64,000 bases of DNA. It comes from Streptomyces sp. IMTB 2501 (GTDB lineage Bacteria > Actinomycetota > Actinomycetes > Streptomycetales > Streptomycetaceae). The notes under the pieces were generated by a model. The model searched no databases, had not been told where the DNA came from, and saw nothing but the letters and a program-made list of their open reading frames with translations. How positions within the stretch are numbered: position 1 is the first letter of the stretch; each line of letters opens with the position of its first letter. The stretch covers positions 62,001 through 126,000 of the forward strand of contig NZ_MQUS01000020.1 in the NCBI RefSeq assembly GCF_001953885.1, given 5' to 3'. Positions 27,782 through 36,962 of this stretch are shown piece after piece. The translations under genes and the position numbers were made by a program.

Positions 27782-28516
27782 ATGGCGGTCTTCGTCGCGC
27801 TCGGCGCGTTCCTGATGACGCTGGCCGGCGGCTGGACGGCACAGCGCGTGACCGACCGTCGGCACCTCGTCCTGGGTCTGGCCGGCGGTCTGATGCTCGG
27901 CGTGGTCGGCCTGGATCTGCTGCCGGAGGCGCTGCACACCGCCGACCGCGAGATCTTCGGCGTACCCGCCGCCCTGCTGCTGTTCGTGGCCGGATTCCTG
28001 CTGGCCCATCTGGTGGAGCGCACGCTGGCCGCACGCCAGGCGGCCCACGGCGGTGCCGAGGGACACAACCACCGGGCGCCCGAGGTGGGCCTGACGGCCG
28101 CCGCCGCGATGGTCGGGCACAGCGCCATGGACGGCGTGGCGATCGGCGCGGCCTTCCAGGTCGGCGGCGGCATGGGCACGGCCGTCGCGCTCGCCGTGAT
28201 CGCGCACGACTTCGCTGACGGCTTCAACACCTTCACCATCACGAGCCTGTACGGCAACGCCCGCCGCCGCGCGATCGCGATGCTGGTGGCCGACGCCTGC
28301 GCACCCCTGGTGGGCGCGCTGTCGACCGCGTTCTTCCACATCCCCGAAGCGGTGCTCGGCGGCTATCTCGGTCTCTTCGGCGGCGTTCTGCTCTACCTCG
28401 CCGCCGCCGAGATCCTGCCCGAGGCCCACCACGAACACCCCGCACGTTCCACCCTGCTGTGCACGGTGGCGGGCGCGGCCTTCATCTGGCTGGTGGTGGG
28501 CCTCTCCGGCGGCTGA
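27782..28516 (+). CDS. ZIP family metal transporter
   Basis: 244-residue membrane protein with about eight hydrophobic segments. The ZIP metal site is visible as GHSAMDGVAIGAAF (HS..DG) in the fourth segment and IAHDFADGFNTFTITS (HD..DG, with the Asn) in the fifth, and a hydrophilic His-containing loop (HGGAEGHNH) lies between segments 3 and 4. Such proteins import divalent metal ions. It is the only plus-strand gene inside the cobalamin locus, divergent from cobM, so cobalt or zinc for the pathway is a reasonable guess. Confidence 0.88.
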   Translation: MAVFVALGAFLMTLAGGWTAQRVTDRRHLVLGLAGGLMLGVVGLDLLPEALHTADREIFGVPAALLLFVAGFLLAHLVERTLAARQAAHGGAEGHNHRAPEVGLTAAAAMVGHSAMDGVAIGAAFQVGGGMGTAVALAVIAHDFADGFNTFTITSLYGNARRRAIAMLVADACAPLVGALSTAFFHIPEAVLGGYLGLFGGVLLYLAAAEILPEAHHEHPARSTLLCTVAGAAFIWLVVGLSGG

Positions 28517-28578
28517 ACGGACCGGTGGCCGGTGGCCGGCCTCCCGGGCGGCCGACCCGGCCGGCCGTCTCGGGCGCC

Positions 28579-29328
28579 TCACAGCTTCCCGCCCCGTCCG
28601 CCGTCCCGGCGCGGCGGCGCGATCAGCGTCGACAGATACGGCAGCGGCGTCCCGTCCAGCTCGGCGGCCGCCCGCACCGACTCCTCCGGCAGACCCAGCG
28701 CCGAACCCCATACGGCGTCGCCGAGCCGCCCGGTCTCCCGCAGCGCATCCGCGACCTCGGCGGCCTGCCGCCCGAACTTGTACGCGACGACGGTCCCCGG
28801 CCCGGCCAGCGCCTCCTTCAGCACCGCCGCCCCGGCCGTCACCGGCACCAGCGTCAGCGGCTCGGTGCCCTCCGTCAGCACGGCACCGGACCGCGCCGCC
28901 AGATCCTGCATGGCGGTGATCCCGGGCACGGTCTCCACGACGGCCCCCGGCACCAGCTCCGCGATGGTCTGCGCGAGGTACGTGAACGTCGAGTACACGT
29001 TGGGATCGCCGATGGTGGCGAAGGCGACGGAGCCGTGCCGCCGCAGCAGCTCGGCGACGGTCTCGCCCGCCGCGTCCCAGGCGGTCTCCCGGCGCGCCCG
29101 GTCGGTCCGCTCGTTCAGCGCGAACACCACCCGGACGACCTTGTCCTCGGGCACGTAGTGCAACACGGTCGCCTCGGCGCGCCCCCGCTCGCCCATGTCC
29201 TTTCCATCGGACGCGGCCATGACGGGGACGACGACGACATCGGCCGCGCGCAGGGCATTGACCCCCTTGACGGTCACCAGTTCCGGATCACCGGGACCGA
29301 CCCCGACTCCGACCAGCCTGCTGCTCAT
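28579..29328 (-). CDS. cobI: Precorrin-2 C20-methyltransferase
   Basis: 249-residue SAM-dependent methylase: GVGVGPGDPELVTVKGVNAL at the start, FATIGDPNVYSTFTYL (the CobI/CbiL-specific DPxxYST) in the middle, and VETVPGITAMQDLAA. It follows cobB with an ATGA overlap and ends the cobD-Q-N-chlID-O-B-I operon. The 62-base gap to the convergent ZIP gene contains a GC-rich dyad (GGCCGG.../CCGGCC) that may terminate both. Confidence 0.94.
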   Translation of the reverse strand: MSSRLVGVGVGPGDPELVTVKGVNALRAADVVVVPVMAASDGKDMGERGRAEATVLHYVPEDKVVRVVFALNERTDRARRETAWDAAGETVAELLRRHGSVAFATIGDPNVYSTFTYLAQTIAELVPGAVVETVPGITAMQDLAARSGAVLTEGTEPLTLVPVTAGAAVLKEALAGPGTVVAYKFGRQAAEVADALRETGRLGDAVWGSALGLPEESVRAAAELDGTPLPYLSTLIAPPRRDGGRGGKL

Positions 29329-30704
29329 GACGTCCGGCACCTCTCCACGAACCGACGGGCCACACCGGGCTCGGACGCCCAGTGCGTGTGCAGGTAACTC
29401 GCGTGCACGCCCTGCTGTACGAAACCTTCGACCCGCCGCGCGGGTGTCCGCACCCCCCATGCGGGAGCGGCCCCGGCGCCGGGTTCGACGACCGTGCGAT
29501 GGAACTCGTGCCCCCGCATCCGTGTGCCGGCGACGGCCAGCGCACTGTCCCCGAGGGCCACGGCGTCCCGGTACCCCAGGGTGAGCCGCTCCGTCATCCG
29601 CGCGGTGGCATCGAGCACGCCGCACATGGGCCGGCCGTCCAGCTCCCGGCACAGATAGAGCAGCCCGGCGCACTCGGCGGCGACGGGCGCACCACTGAGG
29701 GCCACCCCGGCAATCGCCTTGCGCAACGGCTCGTTGGCGGACAGCTCACCGGCGTACACCTCGGGGAAGCCGCCACCGATGACCAACCCGGCCGTGCCTT
29801 CGGGCAGTTGCTCGTCATGGAGCGGGTCGAAGGCGACGACTTCGGCACCGGCGGCGGCGAGCAACTCCGTGTGTTCGGCATAGGAAAAGGTGAATGCCTG
29901 ACCACCGGCGACAGCGACTACCGGTCGGGCGGCGGCCGGATGTTGGTCCGGCCTCTCAGCCGACCGAGTCGGGACGGGGGTCCAGGGGGCAGAGCCCCCT
30001 GGTACGGGACCGGCAGTACGGGCAAGTGCCTCCAACGCCGTCAGGTCACAACCACGGGCCACCAGCGCCGCCATGGCCTCGACGGTCTCCACCGCCGCAG
30101 ACTGCCGTTCGGCAACCGGCACCAGCCCGAGGTGCCGAGAAGGTGTGTCCACCTGCTGAACCCGCCGCAAGGCACCCAGCACAGGCACCCCGGCCGAATC
30201 CAGCGCCTCCCGCAGCAGCTCCTCATGCCGATCGGAGCCCACCTTGTTCAGGATCACGCCCCCGACCCGTACCTCCGGGTCCCAGGAGGCGAACCCATGC
30301 ACCAGCGCGGCGACGGACCGAGACTGCGAGGACGCGTCGACCACCAGCACCACCGGTGCCCGCAGCAGCTTGGCGACCTGCGCGGTGGAGGCCAGTTCAC
30401 CTTCCCCCGCCGCCCCGTCGTACAGCCCCATCACACCCTCGACCACGGCCAGATCGCACCCGTGTGCCCCGTGCAGGAACAGCGGAGCGACCAGCTCGGG
30501 CCCGCACAGATAGGCGTCCAGGTTCCGCCCCACCCGCCCGGTGGCGAGCGCGTGATACCCGGGGTCGATGTAGTCCGGCCCGACCTTGTGCGGGGACACG
30601 GCGAGCCCCCGCGCGGCGAACGCGGCCATCAGCCCCGTGGCCACGGTGGTCTTGCCGCTGCCCGAGGAGGGCGCGGCGATGACCAGCCGTGGCACCGACG
30701 ACAT
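29325..30704 (-). CDS. cobB: Cobyrinate/hydrogenobyrinate a,c-diamide synthase
   Basis: 459-residue ATP- and glutamine-dependent amidase. N-terminal ATPase: APSSGSGKTTVA P-loop, HKVGPDYIDPGYH, VEGVMGLYDG. C-terminal class I-like glutaminase: the nucleophile Cys in AAECAGLLYLC and the final HASYLHTHW. Residues about 232-250, in the linker between the two domains, are encoded by a dispersed GC-rich hairpin repeat (29954-30002), a probable in-frame insertion. Starts with a TGATG overlap to cobO. Confidence 0.95.
   Translation of the reverse strand: MSSVPRLVIAAPSSGSGKTTVATGLMAAFAARGLAVSPHKVGPDYIDPGYHALATGRVGRNLDAYLCGPELVAPLFLHGAHGCDLAVVEGVMGLYDGAAGEGELASTAQVAKLLRAPVVLVVDASSQSRSVAALVHGFASWDPEVRVGGVILNKVGSDRHEELLREALDSAGVPVLGALRRVQQVDTPSRHLGLVPVAERQSAAVETVEAMAALVARGCDLTALEALARTAGPVPGGSAPWTPVPTRSAERPDQHPAAARPVVAVAGGQAFTFSYAEHTELLAAAGAEVVAFDPLHDEQLPEGTAGLVIGGGFPEVYAGELSANEPLRKAIAGVALSGAPVAAECAGLLYLCRELDGRPMCGVLDATARMTERLTLGYRDAVALGDSALAVAGTRMRGHEFHRTVVEPGAGAAPAWGVRTPARRVEGFVQQGVHASYLHTHWASEPGVARRFVERCRTS
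29954..30002. repeat. Dispersed GC-rich hairpin repeat inside cobB, copy 2
   Basis: The left 26 bases match 21287-21312 with one mismatch. The right part is a perfect hairpin CCAGGGGGC-AGA-GCCCCCTGG (29982-30002). It lies in frame in the interdomain linker of cobB. Confidence 0.75.
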
Positions 30705-31306
30705 CACCACTCGATGCCCTTCTGGCCCTTCTGCCCCACGTCCATGGGGTGCTTGACCTTGGACATGTCGGTGACGAGATCCGCGAAGTCCACCAGCTTC
30801 TCCGGCGCGTTCCGGCCGGTGATCACCACATGCTGGGTGCCCGGCCGGTTCCGCAGCACGTCCACGACCTCGTCGGTGTCGACCCAGCCCCAGTGCATGG
30901 GGTACGCGAACTCGTCCAGCACGTACAGCGTGTACGTCTCGGCCGCCAGGTCCCGCTTGACCTGCTCCCAGCCTTCCCGGGCCTTCTCCTCGTTGTCCAT
31001 CTGGGCGTCCCGCTGGACCCACGACCAGCCCTCGCCCATCTTGTGCCAGTCGACGGTGCCGCCCTCGCCGGAGACACCGAGCACGCGCAGCGCGTTCTCC
31101 TCGCCGACCTTCCACTTCGCCGACTTGACGAACTGGAACACCCCGATCGGCCACCCCTGGTTCCAGGCGCGCAGTGCGAGCCCGAACGCGGCGGTGGACT
31201 TGCCCTTGCCGATGCCGGTGTGCACGACGACGAGCGGCCGGTTCCGCCGCTGACGAGTCGTCAGGCCGTCATCGGGTACGACACTCGGCTGTCCCTGCGG
31301 CATCAA
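30704..31306 (-). CDS. cobO: Cob(I)yrinic acid a,c-diamide adenosyltransferase
   Basis: 200-residue CobA/CobO-type adenosyltransferase. P-loop HTGIGKGKSTAAFGLALRA near residues 30-48, FVKSAKWKVGEENAL, and the C-terminal VITGRNAPEKLVDFADLVTDM are all typical. It transfers the adenosyl group of ATP to the cobalt of the corrinoid. Overlaps the chelatase gene upstream and cobB downstream by a few bases. Confidence 0.95.
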   Translation of the reverse strand: MMPQGQPSVVPDDGLTTRQRRNRPLVVVHTGIGKGKSTAAFGLALRAWNQGWPIGVFQFVKSAKWKVGEENALRVLGVSGEGGTVDWHKMGEGWSWVQRDAQMDNEEKAREGWEQVKRDLAAETYTLYVLDEFAYPMHWGWVDTDEVVDVLRNRPGTQHVVITGRNAPEKLVDFADLVTDMSKVKHPMDVGQKGQKGIEW

Positions 31307-33312
31307 GCGGCCCTCCTCGAAGTCCCGTGCGTCCCCTGCACATCCCTGACCAGCCCGGCGATCGAGTCGGCCCGCAGCTCGTCCAGCGTGACGGCCGTAC
31401 CGCCCAGCTCACCCGCGAGCTGCCCGGCGAGCCCGAGCCGTACCGGCCCCGACTCGCAGTCCACCACCACCGAGGCGATCCCCTCGGCCGCGAACAGCCG
31501 CGCCGCCCGCCCGGCCAGCGCGACCGGCTCGGGGCCACCCGTGGCCCGCCCGTCGGTCACCAGCACGACCAGCGCCCGCCGCGCCGGATCCCGCAGCCGC
31601 TCCACGCGCAGCACGTCGTGCGCCTTGAGCAGCCCGGCCGCCAGCGGCGTACGACCGCCGGTCGGCAGCGACTCCAGCCGTACGGCGGCGGCATCGACGG
31701 ACGAGGTCGGCGGCAGCGCGACCTCCGCACCGGAGCCCCGGAAGGTCACCAGACCCACCTTGTCCCGACGCTGATAGGCGTCCAGCAGCAGCGACAGCAC
31801 GGCACCCTTCACCGCGCTCATCCGCTGCCGCGCCGCCATCGACCCCGAGGCGTCCACCGCGAACAGCACGAGGTTGCCCTCGCGGCCCTCCCGGGTCGCC
31901 TGCCGCAGATCGTCCCGGCGGACCACCAGCCCCGGCCCGGAACGGCCACGCGCCCGCTGGTGCGGGGCCGCCGCCTGTACGGTCGCGGCCAGATGCAGCT
32001 TGGTCAGCGCGCCCCGGGGCCGCCGGGCCCCGGTCGTCCGCCCGTGCTCGGTACGCGCCCGCGACCGCCGCCCGGCGGCACCCTCGCCGATCCCCGGCAC
32101 ACTCAGCACCTTGGTACGGAACGGCTCGGCGGCCCGTACGGCCGACTGCTCCCGCGCACCGGAGGCCTGCGGCTGTCCGTCCTGGCCGGCCTCGGGCCGC
32201 GCGGCGCTGTCCCCGCCGCCCTGCGGGCCGTCGTCGGGCGCCGGCTGTCCACCGCCGCCGGGACCGTCGGGATCGGGATCCTCGTCCCCCTCGGACTCGT
32301 CCCCCGAGAACTGCTCCAGCGTCTCGTCCAGTTTGTCCTCGTCCAGACCGGGGGCGTCGAACGGGTTGCGCCGCCTGCGGTGCGGCAGGGCGAGCAGCGC
32401 CGCCTGGCGCACATCCTCCGCGAGCACATCCGTCCGCCCGGCCCACGCGGCCAGCGCGGTCGCCGTACGCGCCATCACGATGTCGGCCCGCATGCCGTCC
32501 ACCTCGAAAGCCGCGCAGGTCGCCGCGATCTGCCGCAGCGCACCGTCGCCCAGCCGCACCTGCGGCAGCAACTCCCGTGCCGCCACGATCCGTTGCCGTA
32601 CGCCGGCCTCCTCCTCGGCCCACCGCGCGGCGAACGAGGCCGGATCGTCGTCGTACGCCAGCCGGCGCCGTACCACCTCGACCCGCTGGTCCGGCTCGCG
32701 GGAGGCCGCGACCTCCACGGTCAGCCCGAAGCGGTCCAGCAGCTGCGGCCGCAGCTCGCCCTCTTCGGGGTTCATGGTGCCGACGAGCAGGAAGCGCGCC
32801 GCGTGCCGCACGGAGACGCCCTCGCGCTCCACATACGAGGCGCCCATCGCCGCAGCGTCCAGCAGCAGGTCGACCAGGTGGTCGTGGAGCAGGTTGACCT
32901 CGTCGACGTAGAGGATGCCCCGGTGCGCGTCGGCCAGCAGGCCCGGCTCGAACGCCTTCACTCCCTCGGCGAGCGCCCGCTCGATGTCCAGCGCGCCGAC
33001 CAGCCGGTCCTCGGAGGCGCCGACGGGGAGTTCGACCATCCGCGCGGGCCGCGCCGCACCGGCCCCGGCCTCGTGCGGACCGTCCGGGCACGACGGGTCC
33101 GGGGCCGCCGGGTCACAGGAGAACCGGCAGCCGGGGACGACGGCGACCTCCGGCAGCAGCGCCGAAAGAGCGCGTACGGCCGTCGACTTGGCCGTGCCCT
33201 TCTCGCCGCGCACCAGCACACCGCCGACGGCGGGGCTGACCGCGTTGAGCAGCAGGGCGAGCCGCAGGTCGTCCTGGCCGACAACGGCCGTGAAAGGAAA
33301 GGGGGTTGTCAC
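31303..33312 (-). CDS. Magnesium/cobalt chelatase ChlI-ChlD fusion (AAA+ and VWA)
   Basis: 669-residue chelatase motor subunit. The N-terminal AAA+ domain has Walker A RGEKGTAKSTAV, Walker B GILYVDEVNLL and the sensor region LLVGTMNPEEGELRPQLLDRFGL cut here as GTMNPEEGELRPQ. An acidic, Pro/Gly-rich linker (about residues 340-400) leads to a C-terminal VWA domain with the MIDAS motif FAVDASGSMAARQRM. It should work with the adjacent CobN, replacing separate CobS and CobT. GTG start overlaps the cobN stop. Confidence 0.92.
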   Translation of the reverse strand: MTTPFPFTAVVGQDDLRLALLLNAVSPAVGGVLVRGEKGTAKSTAVRALSALLPEVAVVPGCRFSCDPAAPDPSCPDGPHEAGAGAARPARMVELPVGASEDRLVGALDIERALAEGVKAFEPGLLADAHRGILYVDEVNLLHDHLVDLLLDAAAMGASYVEREGVSVRHAARFLLVGTMNPEEGELRPQLLDRFGLTVEVAASREPDQRVEVVRRRLAYDDDPASFAARWAEEEAGVRQRIVAARELLPQVRLGDGALRQIAATCAAFEVDGMRADIVMARTATALAAWAGRTDVLAEDVRQAALLALPHRRRRNPFDAPGLDEDKLDETLEQFSGDESEGDEDPDPDGPGGGGQPAPDDGPQGGGDSAARPEAGQDGQPQASGAREQSAVRAAEPFRTKVLSVPGIGEGAAGRRSRARTEHGRTTGARRPRGALTKLHLAATVQAAAPHQRARGRSGPGLVVRRDDLRQATREGREGNLVLFAVDASGSMAARQRMSAVKGAVLSLLLDAYQRRDKVGLVTFRGSGAEVALPPTSSVDAAAVRLESLPTGGRTPLAAGLLKAHDVLRVERLRDPARRALVVLVTDGRATGGPEPVALAGRAARLFAAEGIASVVVDCESGPVRLGLAGQLAGELGGTAVTLDELRADSIAGLVRDVQGTHGTSRRAA

Positions 33313-36300
33313 TGGTCGTCGCCCTCCAAGTCGCCCTCCAGCTCCAGGTAGGTGGCCCGCAGCCGCTCCAGCGTGTCCGCGTCCGGCTCGGCCCACAGGC
33401 CCCGGTCCGCCGCCTCCAGAAGCCGCTCGGTGATGCCGCGCAGCGCCCACGGGTTGGACTTCTTCATGAAGTCCCGGTTCTCCGGGTCGAAGACGTACTC
33501 CGCGCTGAGCTTCTCGTACATCCAGTCGTCGACCACGCCCGCCGTGGCGTCGTAGCCGAACAGGTAGTCCACGGTCGCCGCCATCTCGAAGGCGCCCTTG
33601 TAGCCGTGCCGGCGCATGGCCGCCATCCAGCGCGGGTTGACCACCCGGGCCCGGAAGACGCGGTGGGTCTCCTCGCCGAGCGTGCGCGTCCGCACCTGGT
33701 CCGGTACGGCGCTGTCGCCCACGTAGGCCTCGGGGTTGGCGCCGGTCAGATGCCGGACCATCGCGACCATGCCGCCGTGGTACTGGAAGTAGTCGTCCGC
33801 GTCGACCAGGTCGTGCTCACGGGTGTCGACGTTCTTCGCGGCGACCGCGATCCGCTTGAACGCGGTCTCCATGTCCCCGCGCGCCGCCCGCCCGTCGAGC
33901 CCGCGCCCGTAGGCGTAGCCGCCCCAGACGGCGTACACCTCGGCCAGGTCCGCGTCGCTGCGCCAGTTGCGGGCGTCGATCAGCGGCAGCAGACCGGCGC
34001 CGTACGCGCCCGGCTTTGAGCCGAAGACACGGGCCGTGGCGCGCCGCCGGTCACCGTGCTCGGCGGTGTCCTCGTCGGCGTGCGCCTTCACGAAGTTGCG
34101 CCCGGCGGGCTCGTCCAGGTCCGCCACAGCCCGTACGGCGTCGTCGATCAGCCCGACGACGTGCGGGAACGCGTCCCGGAAGAAGCCGGAGATGCGGACC
34201 GTGACGTCGATGCGCGGCCGGCCCAGCTCCGCCAGGGGCACGATCTCGAAGCCCGTCACCCGGCGCGAGGCGTCGTCCCACACCGGACGGCAGCCCAGCA
34301 GCGCCAGGATCTCGGCGATGTCGTCACCCTGGGTGCGCATCGCGGACGTACCCCAGACGGTCAGGCCGACGGACTTCGGGTACTCGCCGGTGTCCTGGAG
34401 GTACCTCTGCACCAGCGAGTCGGCCAGCGACTGGCCGACCTCCCAGCTCAGCCGGGACGGAATGGCCTTGGGGTCGACCGAGTAGAAGTTCCGGCCGGTC
34501 GGCAGGACGTTCACCAGACCCCGGGTCGGCGAACCCGACGGACCCGCCGGGACATAACCGCCGTCCAGGGCGCGCAGGATGTGCCCGATCTCGTCGGTGG
34601 TGCGGGCGAGTCGGGGTACGACCTCGTCGCACGCGAACTCCAACACGGCGACGCCGTCCGGGAGTTCGGTGCCGAGCACGTCCCGCAGGACGGCGGGGAC
34701 GACCGCACGGTCCCACGCCCGTGCCTCCATGCTCTCCGCGATCCGCCGGCACAGCTGCTCCAGCAGGTCGATCGTGTCGGAGGCCGTACGGGACGGACCT
34801 TCTGCCAGGTCCGTCAGCTCCACCGGCACCTTCACCGGCGCACCCGGCTCGGCCAGCAGCTCCTTCTCGACCAGCCCGAAATGAGCGGCGAGGCAAGCCC
34901 TGAGCCCCGGAAGGGCGTTCGCCTGTCCGCCCCACACCTGGGACGCCCGCAGCACGGCCAGCACCAGGTTCACACGCGGCTCGCCGACCGGGCCGCCGCC
35001 CAGGATGTGCAGACCGTCCCTGATCTGCACGTCCTTGATCTCGCACAGATAGCCGTCGATGTGCATGACGAACTCGTCGAAGTCGTCGTCGCCCGGCTGC
35101 TCGTCCACATGCAGGTCGTGGTGCAGCTCGGCCGCCTTCACCAGCGTCCAGATCTGGGCGCGGACGGCCGGGGCCTTCGCCGGGTCCAGGTCCGAGACGA
35201 GCGCGTACTCGTCCAGCAACTGCTCCAGCTTGGCCAGGTCGCCGTAGGTGTCGGCGCGCGCCATCGGCGGCACCAGGTGGTCGACCACCGTGGCGTGCCC
35301 GCGCCGCTTGGCCTGGGTGCCCTCACCGGGGTCGTTCACGATGAACGGGTAGATGAGGGGCAGGTCGCCGAGGACCGCGTCCGGGGCACAACCGGCGCCC
35401 AGGCCGAGGCCCTTGCCCGGCAGCCACTCCATCGTGCCGTGCTTGCCCATGTGCACGATCGCGTCCGCACCGAAGCTGTTGTCCAGCCAGCGGTAGGCCG
35501 CCATGTAGTGGTGCGAGGGCGGCATGTCGGGGTCGTGGTAGATCGCGATCGGGTTCTCGCCGAAGCCGCGCGGCGGCTGGATCATCACGACGACGTTCCC
35601 GAACTGCAGCGACGCCAGCACGATGTCCTCGCCGTCGACGTACAGGCCGCCCGGCGGCTCGCCCCACGCCTCCACCATGGCGTTCTTGAGGTCCGGGTCG
35701 AGCTTCTCGAACCACGCCCGGTAGCCCGCCAGCGGCACCCGCGCGGGCGCGGCGGCCAGCTGGTCCTCGGTCAGCCACTCGACGTCGTGGCCGCCGGCCT
35801 CGATCAGCCGGTGGATCAACTCGTCACCGCCGGAAGGGTATTCGGTGAGCGCGTAACCCGCGTCGCGCAGGGCGTCCAGCACCCGGACCGCCGACGCGGG
35901 CGTGTCCAGGCCGACCGCGTTGCCGACCCGGGAGTGCTTCGTCGGGTACGCCGTGAAGACCAGGGCGATCTTCTTCTCCGCGTTCGGCTTGTGCTTCAAC
36001 CCGGCGTGGCGCAGGGCGATTCCGGCCACTCGCGCGGCCCGCTCCGGGTCGGCGATGTACACCGGGACCTCGTCGGGGCCCTGCTCCTTGAAGGAGAACG
36101 GCACGGTGATCAGGCGGCCGTCGAACTCCGGGATGGCGACCTGCATCGCCGCGTCCATGGGGGACAGGGCCGCGTCCGACTCCTCCCACGCTGCCCGCGA
36201 GGAGGTGAGGCACAGGCCCTGCAGCACCGGGATGTTGAGATCGGCGAGTGCGCCGATGTCCCAGGACTCCTCGTCACCGCCCGCCGAGGCCTGCGAGGCG

Positions 36301-36962
36301 TGGGTGCCGCCGGCCGCGAGCACGGTGGCGACCAGCGCGTCGGCCCGGCCGAGCAGCTCGTACAGCCCGGCGTCCGCGCCGCGCAGCGAACCGCAGTACA
36401 CGGGCAGGGCATTGGCGCCCTTCGCCTCGATCGCCTCGCACAGGGTGTCCACGAAGGCGGTGTTGCCGCTCAGTTCGTGCGCCCGGTAGAAGAGCACGCC
36501 CACGGTCGGGCGGCCGTCCCGGACCTCGTAGGAGCCGTGGACGCCGTACTCCGGCATCTTCCGCGGCTCCTCGAAGCCCTCGCCGGTCAGCAGCACGGTG
36601 TCGGAAAGGAACCGGGACAGCTCCAGCAGGTTCGCCGGCCCGCCCTCGACCAGGTACTTCAGCGCCTCCGCCACCACACCGGCCGGCACCGACGACTCGG
36701 CCATCAGCTCGGCGTCCGGTACGGCCTCGCCGCCCAGCAGCACGGTCGGGATCCCGGCCGCCTTCAGCGCGGCCAGCCCCTCCTCCCAGGCGCGCTTGCC
36801 GCCCAGCAGCCGTACGACGGCGAGGTCCGTGCCCTCCAGCAGCCCCGGCAGCTCCTCGGCGACGTCCACCCGGGTCGGGTTGCCGATGCGGTAGTCCGCG
36901 CCGGAGGCACGGGCCGCCAGCAGATCCGTGTCGGCGGTCGACAACAACAACACTGTGCTCAT
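33309..36962 (-). CDS. cobN: Cobaltochelatase large subunit
   Basis: 1217-residue cobalt-inserting subunit, the usual CobN length. Recognisable blocks are PVYCGSLRGADAGLYELLG, the Ser/Gln-rich active region LTSSRAAWEESDAALSPMD, MPPSHHYMAAYRWL, VHMGKHGTMEWLPGKGLGL and VWGTSAMRTQGDDIAEIL. It inserts Co(II) into hydrogenobyrinate a,c-diamide with ATP and the ChlID-like motor. Start ATG 36962 overlaps the cobQ stop as ATGA; the longer frame to 37757 runs through cobQ. Confidence 0.96.
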   Translation of the reverse strand: MSTVLLLSTADTDLLAARASGADYRIGNPTRVDVAEELPGLLEGTDLAVVRLLGGKRAWEEGLAALKAAGIPTVLLGGEAVPDAELMAESSVPAGVVAEALKYLVEGGPANLLELSRFLSDTVLLTGEGFEEPRKMPEYGVHGSYEVRDGRPTVGVLFYRAHELSGNTAFVDTLCEAIEAKGANALPVYCGSLRGADAGLYELLGRADALVATVLAAGGTHASQASAGGDEESWDIGALADLNIPVLQGLCLTSSRAAWEESDAALSPMDAAMQVAIPEFDGRLITVPFSFKEQGPDEVPVYIADPERAARVAGIALRHAGLKHKPNAEKKIALVFTAYPTKHSRVGNAVGLDTPASAVRVLDALRDAGYALTEYPSGGDELIHRLIEAGGHDVEWLTEDQLAAAPARVPLAGYRAWFEKLDPDLKNAMVEAWGEPPGGLYVDGEDIVLASLQFGNVVVMIQPPRGFGENPIAIYHDPDMPPSHHYMAAYRWLDNSFGADAIVHMGKHGTMEWLPGKGLGLGAGCAPDAVLGDLPLIYPFIVNDPGEGTQAKRRGHATVVDHLVPPMARADTYGDLAKLEQLLDEYALVSDLDPAKAPAVRAQIWTLVKAAELHHDLHVDEQPGDDDFDEFVMHIDGYLCEIKDVQIRDGLHILGGGPVGEPRVNLVLAVLRASQVWGGQANALPGLRACLAAHFGLVEKELLAEPGAPVKVPVELTDLAEGPSRTASDTIDLLEQLCRRIAESMEARAWDRAVVPAVLRDVLGTELPDGVAVLEFACDEVVPRLARTTDEIGHILRALDGGYVPAGPSGSPTRGLVNVLPTGRNFYSVDPKAIPSRLSWEVGQSLADSLVQRYLQDTGEYPKSVGLTVWGTSAMRTQGDDIAEILALLGCRPVWDDASRRVTGFEIVPLAELGRPRIDVTVRISGFFRDAFPHVVGLIDDAVRAVADLDEPAGRNFVKAHADEDTAEHGDRRRATARVFGSKPGAYGAGLLPLIDARNWRSDADLAEVYAVWGGYAYGRGLDGRAARGDMETAFKRIAVAAKNVDTREHDLVDADDYFQYHGGMVAMVRHLTGANPEAYVGDSAVPDQVRTRTLGEETHRVFRARVVNPRWMAAMRRHGYKGAFEMAATVDYLFGYDATAGVVDDWMYEKLSAEYVFDPENRDFMKKSNPWALRGITERLLEAADRGLWAEPDADTLERLRATYLELEGDLEGDDQ

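Noticed and set aside
28517..28578. Strong terminator between the ZIP gene and cobI
   Set aside because: Only an interrupted GGCCGG/CCGGCC dyad in very GC-rich sequence; mentioned with cobI but not called separately.
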